This document shows, one piece after another, positions 9,627-19,602 of a stretch of 64,000 bases of DNA; the first letter of the stretch is position 1; each line of letters starts with the position of its first letter. The notes under the pieces were generated by a model, which made no database searches, was not told where the DNA came from, and worked only from the letters and a program-made list of their open reading frames with translations. Source of the DNA: [Clostridium] fimetarium (lineage in GTDB: Bacteria > Bacillota > Clostridia > Lachnospirales > Lachnospiraceae); the NCBI RefSeq assembly GCF_900111235.1, contig NZ_FOJI01000010.1, forward strand, positions 62,001-126,000, written 5' to 3'. The translations under genes and the position numbers were made by a program.

Positions 9627-10832
9627 TCAAAATAAGAACTCGCACATAACCGAATTACTAACATCAATACCTCTTTGACTTAAGTATATTCTATCATCTG
9701 AATGTACCAATAGTTCTTGTTCCAAGAATTTTTTTGTCTGTTTCCCATATATCGAATCATATCTCACGCCAAATCTTTTATAAAAATCTTTAATTGAAAT
9801 ACCATCGATTCTTCTTAATCCTAAGAACATAAATTCTTCCATTTTATTTTCTATTGTAAGATGATTCACTTCAACTTGTATTTTCGATAAATCTATCTTT
9901 TCTGCTTGAGATAGATACTTGATATATTCGTTAATATCCTCAATATTCTTATATCTAACGTCGTTGACATATGATGCTGCACCAATTCCAAACCCAATAT
10001 AATGATTCGGAGCCCAATATGATAAATTGTGACGGCACTCATATCCTGGTTTTGAATAATTTGAAATTTCGTAATGCATATATCCTGCTTTTCCAAGCAT
10101 TTCATTGGTTAGATAGTACATTTCACGTTCGTTATCTTCGCATGGAATTCTATCCATACCATTCTTTCTTTCCATTTCAATGACTGTATATAATTTTGTT
10201 CCTTCTTCAAGAATAAGACTATAGGCCGAAATATGCTCCGGTTCCAAATCGATTACTTTTCTGACAGTATTTTCCCAGGAAGCAGTTGTTTGATTCGGAA
10301 GTGCAGCTATTAAATCTATATTAATATTGTCAAATCCTGCTCGTCTAGCCATCTCGTAGCTGTCTTGAAATTGTTCATATGTATGAATGCGCCCTATTGA
10401 TCTTAATTCTATATTATCAGCCGATTGCAATCCAAAACTAATTCTATTAATCCCTGCAGACTTATAAGCCAAAAGCTTCTTAAGCGATACAGTTCCAGGA
10501 TTACATTCAATCGTAATCTCTGCTTCAGATTCAACTTCATATTGTTCACGTACAGCTTCCATGATTTGCGAAATATATGTGGGGTCAATTATGGAAGGTG
10601 TTCCACCTCCAAAAAACATTGTAGGCACTGGAACAACCGTCTCTGTATGTGATGCCTTAATTTCTAAAATTATAGCTTCAACATATGATTTTATAGTTTC
10701 ATCATCTGCTGGTGCTGATAAGAAATCACAATAGAAACACTTTTTTGCGCAAAAAGGGATATGTATATATATCCCCATCTGCCTCTTTGAAATGCTAATA
10801 CTTTTATTGCTAATTGTTGTTTTATTCATCAT
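9627..10832 (-). CDS. hemW: HemW-type radical SAM protein (heme chaperone / coproporphyrinogen oxidase-like)
   Basis: A 401-residue radical SAM protein. The [4Fe-4S]-AdoMet motif is [10 protein letters not shown] within [16 protein letters not shown] (about residues 21-37); the GGGTPS motif follows near 75. A C-terminal HemN-like domain contains [12 protein letters not shown] and GFGIGAASY. Length and the single CX3CX2C motif fit HemW, which delivers heme, rather than true HemN. Its 5' end overlaps the lepA stop by 11 bases, and lepA-hemW adjacency is common in Firmicutes. There is no strong ribosome site before the first ATG; a start at 10778 ([10 protein letters not shown]) preceded by AAAGAGG is an alternative. 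Confidence 0.9.
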   Translation of the reverse strand: MMNKTTISNKSISISKRQMGIYIHIPFCAKKCFYCDFLSAPADDETIKSYVEAIILEIKASHTETVVPVPTMFFGGGTPSIIDPTYISQIMEAVREQYEVESEAEITIECNPGTVSLKKLLAYKSAGINRISFGLQSADNIELRSIGRIHTYEQFQDSYEMARRAGFDNINIDLIAALPNQTTASWENTVRKVIDLEPEHISAYSLILEEGTKLYTVIEMERKNGMDRIPCEDNEREMYYLTNEMLGKAGYMHYEISNYSKPGYECRHNLSYWAPNHYIGFGIGAASYVNDVRYKNIEDINEYIKYLSQAEKIDLSKIQVEVNHLTIENKMEEFMFLGLRRIDGISIKDFYKRFGVRYDSIYGKQTKKFLEQELLVHSDDRIYLSQRGIDVSNSVMCEFLF

Positions 10833-12636
10833 CTAATTTAAGAACGCTCATAAACGCCTTTTGTGGAATTTCAACATTACCAACTTGTCGCATTCTCTTT
10901 TTACCTTCTTTCTGTTTTTCAAGTAGCTTATGTTTTCTTGAAATATCACCGCCATAGCACTTAGCAAGTACATCTTTACGCATCGCTTTAATCGTCTCGC
11001 GAGCAATAACTTTGCTTCCAATCGCAGCCTGAATTGGTATTTCAAACATCTGTCTTGGAATCTCATCTTTCAGTTTTTCACACATTTTTCTTCCACGTTC
11101 TGCTGCTGTTCCACTATGAATAATGAAAGAAAGTGCATCAACTTCCTCTTTGTTAATTAATATATCAAGCTTGCATAGAGCCGATTTTTCATAGCCCTTA
11201 AGTTCATAATCAAATGATGCATAACCTCTTGAACGAGACTTCAAGGCATCAAAAAAGTCATATATAATTTCATTCAATGGAAGTTCATAGCGAAGTAAAG
11301 CTCTCGTAGTTTCAATGTATTCCATTCCAAGATATACACCTCTGCGGTCTTGGCAAAGTTTCATGATAGGCCCAACAAATTCGGTTGTCACAATTATTTC
11401 CGCCTTTACAATTGGTTCTTCCATAAAGTCGATTTCTGAAGGATCTGGTAGATTAGATGGATTCGTAAGTTCGATAATATCGCCATTTGTTTTATGGACC
11501 TTATATATAACACCTGGTGCAGTCGTTACCAAATCCAAATCGTATTCTCTTTCAAGTCTTTCTTGAATTATCTCTAAATGTAACAAGCCAAGAAACCCAC
11601 ATCGAAAACCAAATCCTAATGCAACAGATGATTCTGGTTCAAACTGAAGTGATGCATCATTTAACTGGAGCTTCTCAAGTGCATCCCGCAAATCTTGATA
11701 TTTTGCGCCATCCGCAGGATATAATCCACAATAAACCATTGGGTTCACTTTTTTATATCCAATCAGAGGCTCCTTGCATGGATTATTGAACTCTGTAACC
11801 GTATCACCTACTGCGGTTTCTTTTAGATTTTTGATGCTGGCTGTAATATATCCAACGGTGCCTGCTTCCAGTACATCACAGGGAATGAACTGTCCTGGTC
11901 CAAAATATCCAACTTCAACAACATCTTCTACCGCTCCTGTTGCCATCATTTTGATTTTTGTTCCTCTTCTTACGCTACCATGTTTGATTCTACAAAAGAT
12001 AATAACACCTTTGTATGAATCATAGACACTGTCAAATACAAGTGCCTGAAGGGGTGCATTGATATCACCATCGGGCGCTGGAATTTTTTTAACTATCTGC
12101 TCTAAAACCTGATCTATATTAATTCCATTTTTGGCTGAGATAAGTGGTGCATCCTGTGCTTCTATTCCAATGACATCTTCAATTTCTTCAATAACACGAT
12201 GTGGGTCAGCACTTGGCAAATCTATTTTATTAATTACAGGAATGATATCCAAATTATGTTCTAGCGCTAAATAAACATTTGCTAATGTCTGTGCTTCAAC
12301 GCCTTGTGCTGCATCTACTACGAGTATCGCTCCATCACAAGCTGCGAGACTTCTTGAAACCTCATAATTAAAATCAACGTGTCCAGGAGTATCAATCAAG
12401 TTAAATATATATTCCTCACCATCTTGTGCCTTATAGACAATTCGAACGCACTGCGCTTTAATTGTAATTCCTCTCTCTCGTTCGAGGTCCATATTATCTA
12501 GTACCTGCGCCTGCATTTCCCTACTTGTTAATAATCCCGTTTTCTCAATAATTCTATCTGCAAGTGTAGATTTACCATGATCAATATGCGCTATAATACA
12601 AAAATTCCTAATATTCTTCTGATTAACCTGTGACAT
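10822..12636 (-). CDS. lepA: Elongation factor 4 (LepA), ribosome back-translocase GTPase
   Basis: A 604-residue translational GTPase that acts on stalled or mistranslocated ribosomes. G1 AHIDHGKST lies near residues 17-25, G2/G3 with [10 protein letters not shown] and DTPGHVDF near 55-86, and G4 [10 protein letters not shown] near 135. EF-G-like domains III and V and the LepA-specific C-terminal domain ([37 protein letters not shown]) complete the protein, which has the usual family length. It starts two bases after the stop of the amidase gene and overlaps hemW, so the three genes are probably co-transcribed. Confidence 0.98.
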   Translation of the reverse strand: MSQVNQKNIRNFCIIAHIDHGKSTLADRIIEKTGLLTSREMQAQVLDNMDLERERGITIKAQCVRIVYKAQDGEEYIFNLIDTPGHVDFNYEVSRSLAACDGAILVVDAAQGVEAQTLANVYLALEHNLDIIPVINKIDLPSADPHRVIEEIEDVIGIEAQDAPLISAKNGINIDQVLEQIVKKIPAPDGDINAPLQALVFDSVYDSYKGVIIFCRIKHGSVRRGTKIKMMATGAVEDVVEVGYFGPGQFIPCDVLEAGTVGYITASIKNLKETAVGDTVTEFNNPCKEPLIGYKKVNPMVYCGLYPADGAKYQDLRDALEKLQLNDASLQFEPESSVALGFGFRCGFLGLLHLEIIQERLEREYDLDLVTTAPGVIYKVHKTNGDIIELTNPSNLPDPSEIDFMEEPIVKAEIIVTTEFVGPIMKLCQDRRGVYLGMEYIETTRALLRYELPLNEIIYDFFDALKSRSRGYASFDYELKGYEKSALCKLDILINKEEVDALSFIIHSGTAAERGRKMCEKLKDEIPRQMFEIPIQAAIGSKVIARETIKAMRKDVLAKCYGGDISRKHKLLEKQKEGKKRMRQVGNVEIPQKAFMSVLKLDDE

Positions 12637-12638
12637 TA

Positions 12639-13544
12639 TTATTTCTCCAATTCATTTATATAATTAATAATACCTTGTGCAATTGATTTTGCGCACTGGT
12701 TTTTGTTTGTTGTAACTAATACATTATCCGTAGTATTGGTGATAAACCCCAATTCTATGATACAGCTTGTACATGGACTATCTGAGTTTAAATAGTAGTT
12801 CGTATTTCCATTTGTCATAGTTCCTGACTTCACTCCACGGTTGTTTACTGCGGTTATTTTCTTTAGCTGCGATAAAATATTATTTGCAAGTGATTTTGCA
12901 TCCGTTGGTGTAGAACTGTGAATCCAAGCCTCCACTCCATTTACAGAAGGACTGGTGTCATAATAATTTCTATGAATCGAAATAAATATTGCTGCATTAG
13001 CTGTTTTAGCAGTTTCCAATCGTTTTTCTAAAGAGACTGTGTCATCTGAAGTTCTAGTCATTATTACGGTGATTCCTTTTGATTCTAATTCTTTTTGCAC
13101 TAATTTAGAAATTTCTAAGGTCTGTTCCTTTTCAGAAAAACCATAATATTGGGCACCACCATCAGTACCTCCATGGCCTGCATCAATACATACTATTTTA
13201 CCATTACTTATTTTTGAAACTGTTGCATTTGTAGTAGTATTTCCGATTTCGTCGTCTTTTACTGCTAATATTTCTTTTGCATTACTTGCTTTTGTTGTAT
13301 CTGCTTTTGTATTACCTTTGATATCACTATAAATAATTGTTGCAAATATAATAATTGTAACAATCGTAATAAAACCAATTATTTTATCTATCCTTAATTT
13401 CCTCTTTTTCTTATGCAATTGATTACTACTAGCTCTACTACTTACTGATATATTATCTCCTGGTATATTTATCTGTGCATTCTGCTGCATCTTTCGATTG
13501 ACTGTTGTATTAGTTTTTCTCTTCTTATATTCATTAATATTCAT
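12639..13544 (-). CDS. N-acetylmuramoyl-L-alanine amidase (Amidase_3), membrane-anchored
   Basis: A 301-residue peptidoglycan hydrolase that cleaves the bond between muramic acid and the stem peptide. A basic, Asn-rich cytoplasmic N-terminus (about 1-52) leads into one TM helix ([18 protein letters not shown], about 54-72). The amidase_3 catalytic domain follows (about 110-298), with zinc-site motifs [29 protein letters not shown] and the late glutamate in [10 protein letters not shown]. It heads the lepA-hemW unit (two-base gap). Upstream lies a 15-bp inverted repeat. The uncleaved N-terminal anchor suggests it acts at the outer membrane face, perhaps in division or sporulation. Confidence 0.92.
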   Translation of the reverse strand: MNINEYKKRKTNTTVNRKMQQNAQINIPGDNISVSSRASSNQLHKKKRKLRIDKIIGFITIVTIIIFATIIYSDIKGNTKADTTKASNAKEILAVKDDEIGNTTTNATVSKISNGKIVCIDAGHGGTDGGAQYYGFSEKEQTLEISKLVQKELESKGITVIMTRTSDDTVSLEKRLETAKTANAAIFISIHRNYYDTSPSVNGVEAWIHSSTPTDAKSLANNILSQLKKITAVNNRGVKSGTMTNGNTNYYLNSDSPCTSCIIELGFITNTTDNVLVTTNKNQCAKSIAQGIINYINELEK

Positions 13545-13604
13545 AAATAAACCTTTAACTCCGCCTTATTCTACTTTGATATTGCTCATTGCTTACGCGC
13601 AAAA

Positions 13605-13651
13605 ATGCTACAATACTATCGCAAGTTGTACTTACTATAGTATTGTAGCAT
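13605..13651 (-). terminator. Perfect 15-bp inverted repeat, probable terminator of the fatty-acid operon
   Basis: Arms at 13605-13619 and 13637-13651 are exactly complementary around a 17-base loop; on the minus strand the stem is followed by TTTTT. It lies downstream of the fab/acc operon and of the DUF1538 remnant, and 60 bases upstream of the amidase start. The AT-rich stem also allows an operator role for the amidase gene. Nothing else is seen in 13652-13808. Confidence 0.55.
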
Positions 13652-13808
13652 AGAATGGAATCGCTCGCAATCACACTTTTAAGTGGGTTAATTTAATATT
13701 AACTATGTTGCTAATATTAAATATTTTTATACATATAACAAACAAAATCAAAGATTATTGACATTTGTAAAAGTTGCTATTAATCATTTATAAATACCAT
13801 AAGTTTTA

Positions 13809-14099
13809 TTAACATCTTGAACATAAATAATACCATTTCCAGGTTGTGAGTGTAATCATTACGACTTTTCTCTTTACGTATCCGCTTGTAACCTCTTCTA
13901 TTTGATGTGTTAATACATAAACAGCGGGTTCTGCTAGTATAATAACAACGCCTAGTATAAAACCAACAATAACAACATAAGCTTTATTATCTAAAGAAGC
14001 GATGCTAAATCCTAGCGCACTTCCTGCATTCATAAATCCAGCATTAACACCTACTAAAAACAATACGAGTCCCCCAAAAGTAAATAGAATGCCAACCAA
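13809..14099 (-). pseudogene. Remnant of a DUF1538 membrane protein gene
   Basis: The open frame encodes 96 residues that match part of the second half of DUF1538 membrane proteins as I recall them. A TM helix carries GLVLFLVGVNAGFMNAGSALG, then a second TM segment leads to LGVVIILAEPAVYVLTHQIE and EVTSGYVKRKVV. After residue ~80 the expected hydrophobic continuation is replaced by TWKWYYLCSRC, and the whole first half plus the last helices are missing. Only 45 bases separate it from the flavoprotein gene, so there is no room for the rest. It looks like a deletion scar left at the end of the fatty-acid operon. A short functional protein cannot be excluded, but there is no ribosome site of note. 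Confidence 0.75.
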
Positions 14100-14144
14100 A
14101 ATTCTTATTATAATTCATATATTTTCGAAAAATCAAAAAGTAAA

Positions 14145-15203
14145 TTAGTAATCACTCAAATCATCAAAGATTTCTTGAACTGTTTCCATTTTCTCGCATT
14201 TGTAGGCATTTGCTCCACAAAATACCAATCCATTATCAACATTCCCTTTTACTGCACTAATAAGTGCATTCGATATACAATACGGAATATTTGTCTTTTT
14301 ACATCCCTTAATGCAGTTATAACATCTTTCAATCTTTGTATTTCCTAATAAACTCTTTTTAATAAAATCATTATTAATTGCTCTACCCGGCATACCTACT
14401 GGGCTTTTAACAATAATAATATCTTCTTTTTTCGCATTGATATATGCTTGTTTAAATGCATCACTTGCATCGCATTCCTTTGTCGTCACAAATCTTGAAG
14501 CAACTTGTATCCCGTCAGCTCCCAGATCCATACACTTTTTAACATCAGCTTTATTAAAAATACCACCAGCAACTATGATTGGAATTTTCTTCGCATATTT
14601 TACTGCATATTCTTTCACTGTTTCAATAATACCTTTTATTTCATTATCGTACTCTTCATCAGTTATTGTTTCGAGCTGCTCATTTGTAAATCCAAGGTGT
14701 CCTCCCGCTTTCGGTCCCTCAATTACGACCAAGTCAGGCGCTTTTTGGTATTTTCTATCCCACATTTTGCATATTACAAATGCTGATTTTATCGAAGATA
14801 CAATTGGTGCAATTTTAGTTTTTGATCCTTCGACTAATTTCGGAAGTTCAATCGGTAGGCCTGCTCCACATACAATCAAATCTGCACCCGCTTCAACCGA
14901 TGCCTTTACGTATTCCTCATAGGATTGTGTAGCAACCATTATATTAACTCCAACAACTCCACCATTGGCTATTTCTCTTGCTTTTCTAATATGTTTCCCA
15001 ATTGCCCTTAAGTTAGCTTCTAGTGGGTTTTTCTCATAATCATCTTCATCATAACCAATCTGTGCTGTAGAGATAATTCCAACCCCACCAGCAAGTGCAA
15101 CATGACCAGCTAGATTATATCGACTGATTCCAACTCCCATACCACCTTGAATGATTGGGACTTTGACCTCTAAATCTCCAATTTTAATAGGTTGCAACTT
15201 CAT
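14145..15203 (-). CDS. NPD/nitronate monooxygenase-family FMN flavoprotein
   Basis: A 352-residue TIM-barrel flavoprotein of the 2-nitropropane dioxygenase family, which also contains FabK. IIQGGMGVGISRYNLAGHVA at the N-terminus, VVIEGPKAGGHLGF and IIVAGGIFNKADVKKCMDLG for FMN/phosphate binding, and DGIQVASRFVTTKECDASD are family motifs. The C-terminus carries a cysteine cluster (CYNCIKGCKKTNIPYC, then CGANAYKC) that true FabK lacks. Its start overlaps the accDA stop (one shared base), so it is the last intact gene of the fatty-acid operon. Nitronate oxidation or an accessory acyl-lipid role is possible; the true enoyl-ACP reductase is more likely the separate fabK at 23469-24407. Confidence 0.85.
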   Translation of the reverse strand: MKLQPIKIGDLEVKVPIIQGGMGVGISRYNLAGHVALAGGVGIISTAQIGYDEDDYEKNPLEANLRAIGKHIRKAREIANGGVVGVNIMVATQSYEEYVKASVEAGADLIVCGAGLPIELPKLVEGSKTKIAPIVSSIKSAFVICKMWDRKYQKAPDLVVIEGPKAGGHLGFTNEQLETITDEEYDNEIKGIIETVKEYAVKYAKKIPIIVAGGIFNKADVKKCMDLGADGIQVASRFVTTKECDASDAFKQAYINAKKEDIIIVKSPVGMPGRAINNDFIKKSLLGNTKIERCYNCIKGCKKTNIPYCISNALISAVKGNVDNGLVFCGANAYKCEKMETVQEIFDDLSDY

Positions 15204-16948
15204 TACATTACCCTAAACCTTTCATATCTTTTATCAACGATTTCTTCTTCTGACATACTGCCATAATGAATCATAAACTCTGCTATTTTTCTCTTCATAT
15301 ATAACGTTATTCTCTTAATATTATCAGAGGATACTACTGGATGTTCTAAGATAACTCGATCAATAATTCCAAGCCTCTTAATATCTTCGGCCGTTATTTT
15401 CATTACTTCTGCAGCTTCTGCTGCTCTCTTAGCATCTTTCCATAAAATCGAAGCAAAACCCTCTGGTGAGAGAACTGAGTAGATTGCATTTTCAAGCATC
15501 CACACTTCATTCGCTACAGCTAGAGCAAGGGCTCCTCCGCTACCGCCTTCTCCAATCACAATAGAAAGTATTGGAACTCGAAGACCCGCCATTTCAAATA
15601 GATTTCTAGCGATTGCTTCACCTTGGCCTCTTTCTTCTGCACCAATTCCACAATATGCTCCTGGCGTATCAATGAAACAAATGATAGGTCTGCCAAACTT
15701 TTCCGCTTGCTTCATAAGCCTAAGTGCTTTCCTATATCCTTCTGGATATGGCATAGCAAAGTTACGCTTAATATTTTCTTTCGTATTCGTTCCTTTTTGC
15801 TGTCCTATCACGGTTACTGGCATCTTGCCAAACATTGCGATCCCACCGACAATTGCTCCATCATCTTTAAAGGCTCTATCGCCGTGAAGTTCATAGAAAT
15901 CCTTTGTTATATTTGCAATATAATCAAGAGCAGTGGGTCTTTTGTTGTCTCTAGCTAATTGAACTTTGCTCCAAGCATCCAGTTCATTCCTATCTTCACT
16001 TATTTCGTCGCTTGTGATGTCTATTTTTTTAGAATAAATATTATCTAAATATTCTTTATATTCTTCCATTTTACTATCTGATTTTTTTAAATGCATTTTT
16101 ACAATTGAAGAAAGTGTTTGTTTTAAGCTATCTCTTTCTACGATGTTGTCAATAAGACCATGCTCTAATAAAAATTCCGCTCTTTGGAAACCTTCTGGTA
16201 AATCCTGACCTATTGTTTGCTTAATCACTCTTGGCCCAGCAAATCCTATCAACGCACCGGGTTCTGCAAGTATAATATCACCTAGCATAGCAAAGCTTGC
16301 GGTTACACCGCCTGTTGTTGGGTCTGTAAGAACAGTAACATAAAGGTTACCTGATTCATCATGTCTTTTAAGTGCCGCTGAGGTTTTTGCCATTTGCATT
16401 AAAGAAACAATCCCTTCTTGCATTCTGGCTCCGCCTGAACAGGTAAAAATAATCAAAGGTAGATTTTCCTGTGTAGCCTTCGTTACAGCTCTGGTTATCT
16501 TTTCTCCAACGATACTACCCATACTTCCCATAAGAAATCTTGTATCACATACACCAATCACTACTGGTCTTCCATCAATCTTTCCCTTTCCAGTAACAAT
16601 AGCATCATCAAGCCCTGTCTTGTCTTTTAGAAATTCAAGTTTTTCAATGTATCCAGGATATTCCATAGGATTGCTTGGTGTAATATTCGTATCCCACTCT
16701 TCAAATGTTCCATCATCAATGACCATCCCAATTCTGCTTCTTGAGTCAAGCCTAAAATAATATCCACACTTTGTACATACCATATTCAGTTTTAACAAAT
16801 CTTGTGTAAGAATCATTTCCCCACATTTTTCGCATTTTGTAAAAAGGCCATCTGGTACACTAGGAGCATTTTCTTTTTTAATAGCATCCTCACTCTTTCC
16901 ATCTAGGGAGATATATGTGGTTTTCTTAAACATATCCTTTAATAACAT
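15203..16948 (-). CDS. accDA: Acetyl-CoA carboxylase carboxyltransferase, fused beta and alpha subunits
   Basis: One 581-residue chain carries AccD (about 1-290) followed by AccA (about 320-581), subunits that are separate in most bacteria. The AccD part has the zinc ribbon C39, C42, C58, C61 and [24 protein letters not shown]. The AccA part has [37 protein letters not shown] and [11 protein letters not shown] linker of about 30 residues joins them. The enzyme transfers carboxyl from biotin to acetyl-CoA, making malonyl-CoA for the fab genes encoded upstream in the operon. It follows accC after 78 bases, in which a FabT-like palindrome lies. No frameshift is visible, so the fusion appears real. 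Confidence 0.95.
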   Translation of the reverse strand: MLLKDMFKKTTYISLDGKSEDAIKKENAPSVPDGLFTKCEKCGEMILTQDLLKLNMVCTKCGYYFRLDSRSRIGMVIDDGTFEEWDTNITPSNPMEYPGYIEKLEFLKDKTGLDDAIVTGKGKIDGRPVVIGVCDTRFLMGSMGSIVGEKITRAVTKATQENLPLIIFTCSGGARMQEGIVSLMQMAKTSAALKRHDESGNLYVTVLTDPTTGGVTASFAMLGDIILAEPGALIGFAGPRVIKQTIGQDLPEGFQRAEFLLEHGLIDNIVERDSLKQTLSSIVKMHLKKSDSKMEEYKEYLDNIYSKKIDITSDEISEDRNELDAWSKVQLARDNKRPTALDYIANITKDFYELHGDRAFKDDGAIVGGIAMFGKMPVTVIGQQKGTNTKENIKRNFAMPYPEGYRKALRLMKQAEKFGRPIICFIDTPGAYCGIGAEERGQGEAIARNLFEMAGLRVPILSIVIGEGGSGGALALAVANEVWMLENAIYSVLSPEGFASILWKDAKRAAEAAEVMKITAEDIKRLGIIDRVILEHPVVSSDNIKRITLYMKRKIAEFMIHYGSMSEEEIVDKRYERFRVM

Positions 16949-16975
16949 ATATAATATCCTTTCACATTCAAACTA

Positions 16976-16988
16976 TTTGAGTTTCAAA
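16976..16988. promoter_or_regulatory. FabT-like palindrome upstream of accDA
   Basis: TTTGAGTTTCAAA has the same half-sites (TTTGA and TCAAA, 3-base spacer) as the two operators at the fabH promoter, differing only in the central bases. It lies in the 78-base gap between accC and accDA, 28 bases upstream of the accDA start. It may be a weaker internal control point; a single site of this size could also be chance in AT-rich DNA. Confidence 0.4.
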
Positions 16989-17026
16989 CTAATTAGGTAA
17001 AAATACAAAACAAGTTTTGCATAGAA

Positions 17027-18370
17027 CTACATATCATAATGTTCTTGTATGAAATGTGTATCAACTTTTCCACTTTGAAAATCTTCGTTATTGAGTATCT
17101 TATACTGAAAGTCCAAATTAGTGCTTACGCCTTCAATTACAACTTCTCCAAGTACGCTAATCATCTTTTTAATCGCTGACGGCCTATCTCTGTCATAAAC
17201 CATTACTTTCAGAATCATAGAATCATAAAATGGTGGAATCTCATATCCTGTATAAATTGCTGTATCAATCCTTACACCATTTCCACCTGGAATATGCATA
17301 TTTGTAATTTTGCCGGGACATGGCATAAAGTTCTTATCTGGATTTTCCGCATTAATTCTACATTCAATCGCATGACCTCTAATCAGTATATCTTCTTGCT
17401 TATAGGAAAGTGGTAAATTGGCAGCGATTGAAATCTGCTCTCTAATCAAATCGGTACCAGTAACGAGTTCCGTAACGCCATGCTCTACCTGAATTCTTGT
17501 ATTCATTTCCATAAAATAGAATTTGTTGTTTTTATCTAAAAGGAATTCAATTGTTCCTACACTTTGATATTTTACTGCCTTAGCCGCACGAATTGCTACT
17601 TCACCCATCTGTGTTCTTAATTCATCCGTAATCGCGATTGATGGAGACTCCTCAATCATCTTTTGATGACGCCTTTGAATGGAGCAGTCGCGTTCGCCAA
17701 GATGAATCACATTACCAAAATTATCAGCCATTATCTGAAATTCTATATGTCTAGGATTCGCAATATATTTTTCAATATACATTGTATTGTCTCCAAATGA
17801 ATTAATGGATTCCCTCTGCGCATTGCTAAAGTTATGATCAAATTCTACTGCAGAATTAATGATTCTCATACCTTTTCCACCACCTCCAGAAGAAGCCTTC
17901 ACAATCACTGGATATCCCATTTCATCAGCAATTTTCTTGCCTAATACGACATCATAGACAGGTTCCTTCGTTCCTGGTACAACTGGCACATTCGCTTTAA
18001 TCATTGTATTTCTTGCTTCTAATTTGTTACCCATCTTATCGATAATTTTAGCAGATGGTCCAATAAATTTTATATTACAGGTTTCACAAAGTAGTGCAAA
18101 TTTACTATTTTCTGAAAGGAAACCAAAGCCAGGATGAATTGCATCTGCTTTCGTTGCGATTGTCGCACATATAATACGTTCCATATTCAAATAACTATCC
18201 GTTGACGACGCTTTACCTATGCAAATACTTTCATCTGCAAGTTGTGTATGTAATGCTTCTCTATCAGCTTCTGAATATACTGCAACTGTTTTAATGCCCA
18301 TCTCTCTACATGCTCTAATTATTCTTACGGCAATTTCGCCTCTATTTGCAATTAATATTTTATTAAACAT
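17027..18370 (-). CDS. accC: Biotin carboxylase subunit of acetyl-CoA carboxylase
   Basis: A 447-residue ATP-grasp enzyme that carboxylates the biotin on AccB. The N-terminal domain begins MFNKILIANRGEIAVRIIRA; the glycine-rich ATP loop is KASSGGGGKGMRI near 159-171. HLGERDCSIQRRHQKMIEE and the catalytic stretch FLEMNT-like YFMEMNTRIQVEHGVTE follow, and the C-terminal domain contains GHAIECRINAENP. Length is normal for the family. It lies between fabZ and accDA in the operon. The 185 bases between fabZ and accC contain the 13-bp tandem repeat. Confidence 0.97.
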   Translation of the reverse strand: MFNKILIANRGEIAVRIIRACREMGIKTVAVYSEADREALHTQLADESICIGKASSTDSYLNMERIICATIATKADAIHPGFGFLSENSKFALLCETCNIKFIGPSAKIIDKMGNKLEARNTMIKANVPVVPGTKEPVYDVVLGKKIADEMGYPVIVKASSGGGGKGMRIINSAVEFDHNFSNAQRESINSFGDNTMYIEKYIANPRHIEFQIMADNFGNVIHLGERDCSIQRRHQKMIEESPSIAITDELRTQMGEVAIRAAKAVKYQSVGTIEFLLDKNNKFYFMEMNTRIQVEHGVTELVTGTDLIREQISIAANLPLSYKQEDILIRGHAIECRINAENPDKNFMPCPGKITNMHIPGGNGVRIDTAIYTGYEIPPFYDSMILKVMVYDRDRPSAIKKMISVLGEVVIEGVSTNLDFQYKILNNEDFQSGKVDTHFIQEHYDM

Positions 18371-18480
18371 TTTTCCTCATTCCTGTGACATGCTTTAGCA
18401 AGGCACAATCTCAAGATTTCTTTCAACTTTATATCCATTCAATATTTCAATTTTATTTATTCGCATTTTGATTGTATTTG

Positions 18481-18558
18481 GATCTTATATTTAGGTCTTA
18501 TATTTAGGTCTTATATTTAGGTCTTATATTTAGGTCTTATATTTAGGTCTTATATTTA
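18481..18558. repeat. Six tandem 13-bp units overlapping the fabZ stop codon
   Basis: Six head-to-tail copies of GGTCTTATATTTA (first unit GATCTTATATTTA) fill 18481-18558 without gaps. The last unit contains the fabZ stop codon, so the repeat probably grew by duplicating the gene's own 3' end. It sits inside the operon transcript between fabZ and accC. Confidence 0.97.
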
Positions 18559-18978
18559 GCCAATCATAAAAGTAAGTTCAGCATTCATAACAACTTTACC
18601 ATCAACCGATGCCGTCGCCTTGCCAATACCAAGTGGTCCTTTTTGCTTTACAATTTCACATTCTAGCTTTAAAGTATCACCCGGAACCACTTTTTGTCTG
18701 AAACGTGCTGAATTAATTCCACCAAAATACGCAGTTTTACCCTTATTTGCTTCTATCGACAAAATCGCAACTGCGCCAACCTGCGCACATGCTTCAATCT
18801 GGAGAACTCCCGGCATAACAGGTTCCTGTGGAAAATGCCCTGCGAAATATGGTTCATTATAAGTAACGCATTTATAACCGACAGCCTTTACGCCTGGTAC
18901 CAATTCTTCAATTTTATCCACCAATAAAAACGGATGTCTATGTGGAATAATATCCATAATTTCTTTCGTTGTAAGCAT
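18556..18978 (-). CDS. fabZ: 3-hydroxyacyl-ACP dehydratase
   Basis: A 140-residue hot-dog-fold dehydratase of the elongation cycle. The N-terminal IIPHRHPFLLVD and the catalytic stretch GHFPQEPVMPGVLQIEA (His48, Glu62) are diagnostic. Length and spacing fit FabZ rather than FabA. No FabA or FabN homologue is seen in the window, so the source of unsaturated fatty acids, if any, is not decided here. It lies between accB and accC; its stop codon is embedded in the 13-bp repeat array. Confidence 0.97.
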   Translation of the reverse strand: MLTTKEIMDIIPHRHPFLLVDKIEELVPGVKAVGYKCVTYNEPYFAGHFPQEPVMPGVLQIEACAQVGAVAILSIEANKGKTAYFGGINSARFRQKVVPGDTLKLECEIVKQKGPLGIGKATASVDGKVVMNAELTFMIG

Positions 18979-19024
18979 ATATCCCTACCATTTCCGCCAC
19001 CACTCGCAGCTCTAATATATTTAA

Positions 19025-19513
19025 TTAACTAATCACAAACAATGCTTGCCCATATTCAACAATATCTTCGTTATTAATCAGTATTTGTTTAACAATTCCA
19101 TCATAATCACATTCTATTTCGTTCATAAGTTTCATTGCTTCGACAATACCAAGCGTCTGACCAACGGTAACTCTGTCACCTACTTTAACGAATGCGTCCA
19201 TTTCTGGTGTAGACGAACTATAGAACACACCTACAAGTGGTGATTTTACTATATTTCCCTGAAATTCTATGTTTGATACAACTGCTGTGTTGCCTTTTAC
19301 TTCATGATTGTTTTGTCCTGATAATCCACTAAAGGTTGGTAACCCACTACCAGATGGCTTGTTATCTTCAACACAAGTAGTTATAGTTACTGGAGCATTG
19401 TTTCCTCGGTTAGCCTCCAAGGTTATTTTTGTATCTCCTTCTTCTAAAGTAAAACTACTAAGTGAAGATTCTGACACACTTTTTATTAATTTAAGAATAT
19501 TTTCAAATTCCAT
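19025..19513 (-). CDS. accB: Biotin carboxyl carrier protein of acetyl-CoA carboxylase
   Basis: A 162-residue carrier. The C-terminal biotinyl domain (about 90-162) has the biotin-accepting lysine K128 in VEAMKLMNEIE and the protruding thumb-like SPLVGVFYSSSTPEMDAFVK. A flexible Gly/Ser/Asn linker occupies about 40-85, and the N-terminal helix region (MEFENILKLIKSVSESS) matches AccB. It is encoded between fabF and fabZ. Length is typical. Biotin would be attached by a BirA not found in this window. Confidence 0.97.
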   Translation of the reverse strand: MEFENILKLIKSVSESSLSSFTLEEGDTKITLEANRGNNAPVTITTCVEDNKPSGSGLPTFSGLSGQNNHEVKGNTAVVSNIEFQGNIVKSPLVGVFYSSSTPEMDAFVKVGDRVTVGQTLGIVEAMKLMNEIECDYDGIVKQILINNEDIVEYGQALFVIS

Positions 19514-19602
19514 TATATAGCCTGCCTTTCTGCATATTTGTATATTTATACAAACAGCACTTAAAATTTATCGAGTTGTATTTCACAAAACATATTAGCA
19601 AT

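Noticed and set aside
13605-13651. Foldback family member upstream of the amidase gene
   Set aside because: It has no conserved core and only a 17-base loop; the trailing T run on the minus strand fits a terminator better.
14437-14922. Long plus-strand ORF opposite the NPD flavoprotein gene
   Set aside because: It is a codon-bias shadow of the minus-strand gene and has no promoter or ribosome site.
18481-18558. CRISPR-like array (13-bp) and 22141-22314 (58-bp)
   Set aside because: Units are contiguous without unique spacers, and no cas genes are present; these are simple tandem repeats.
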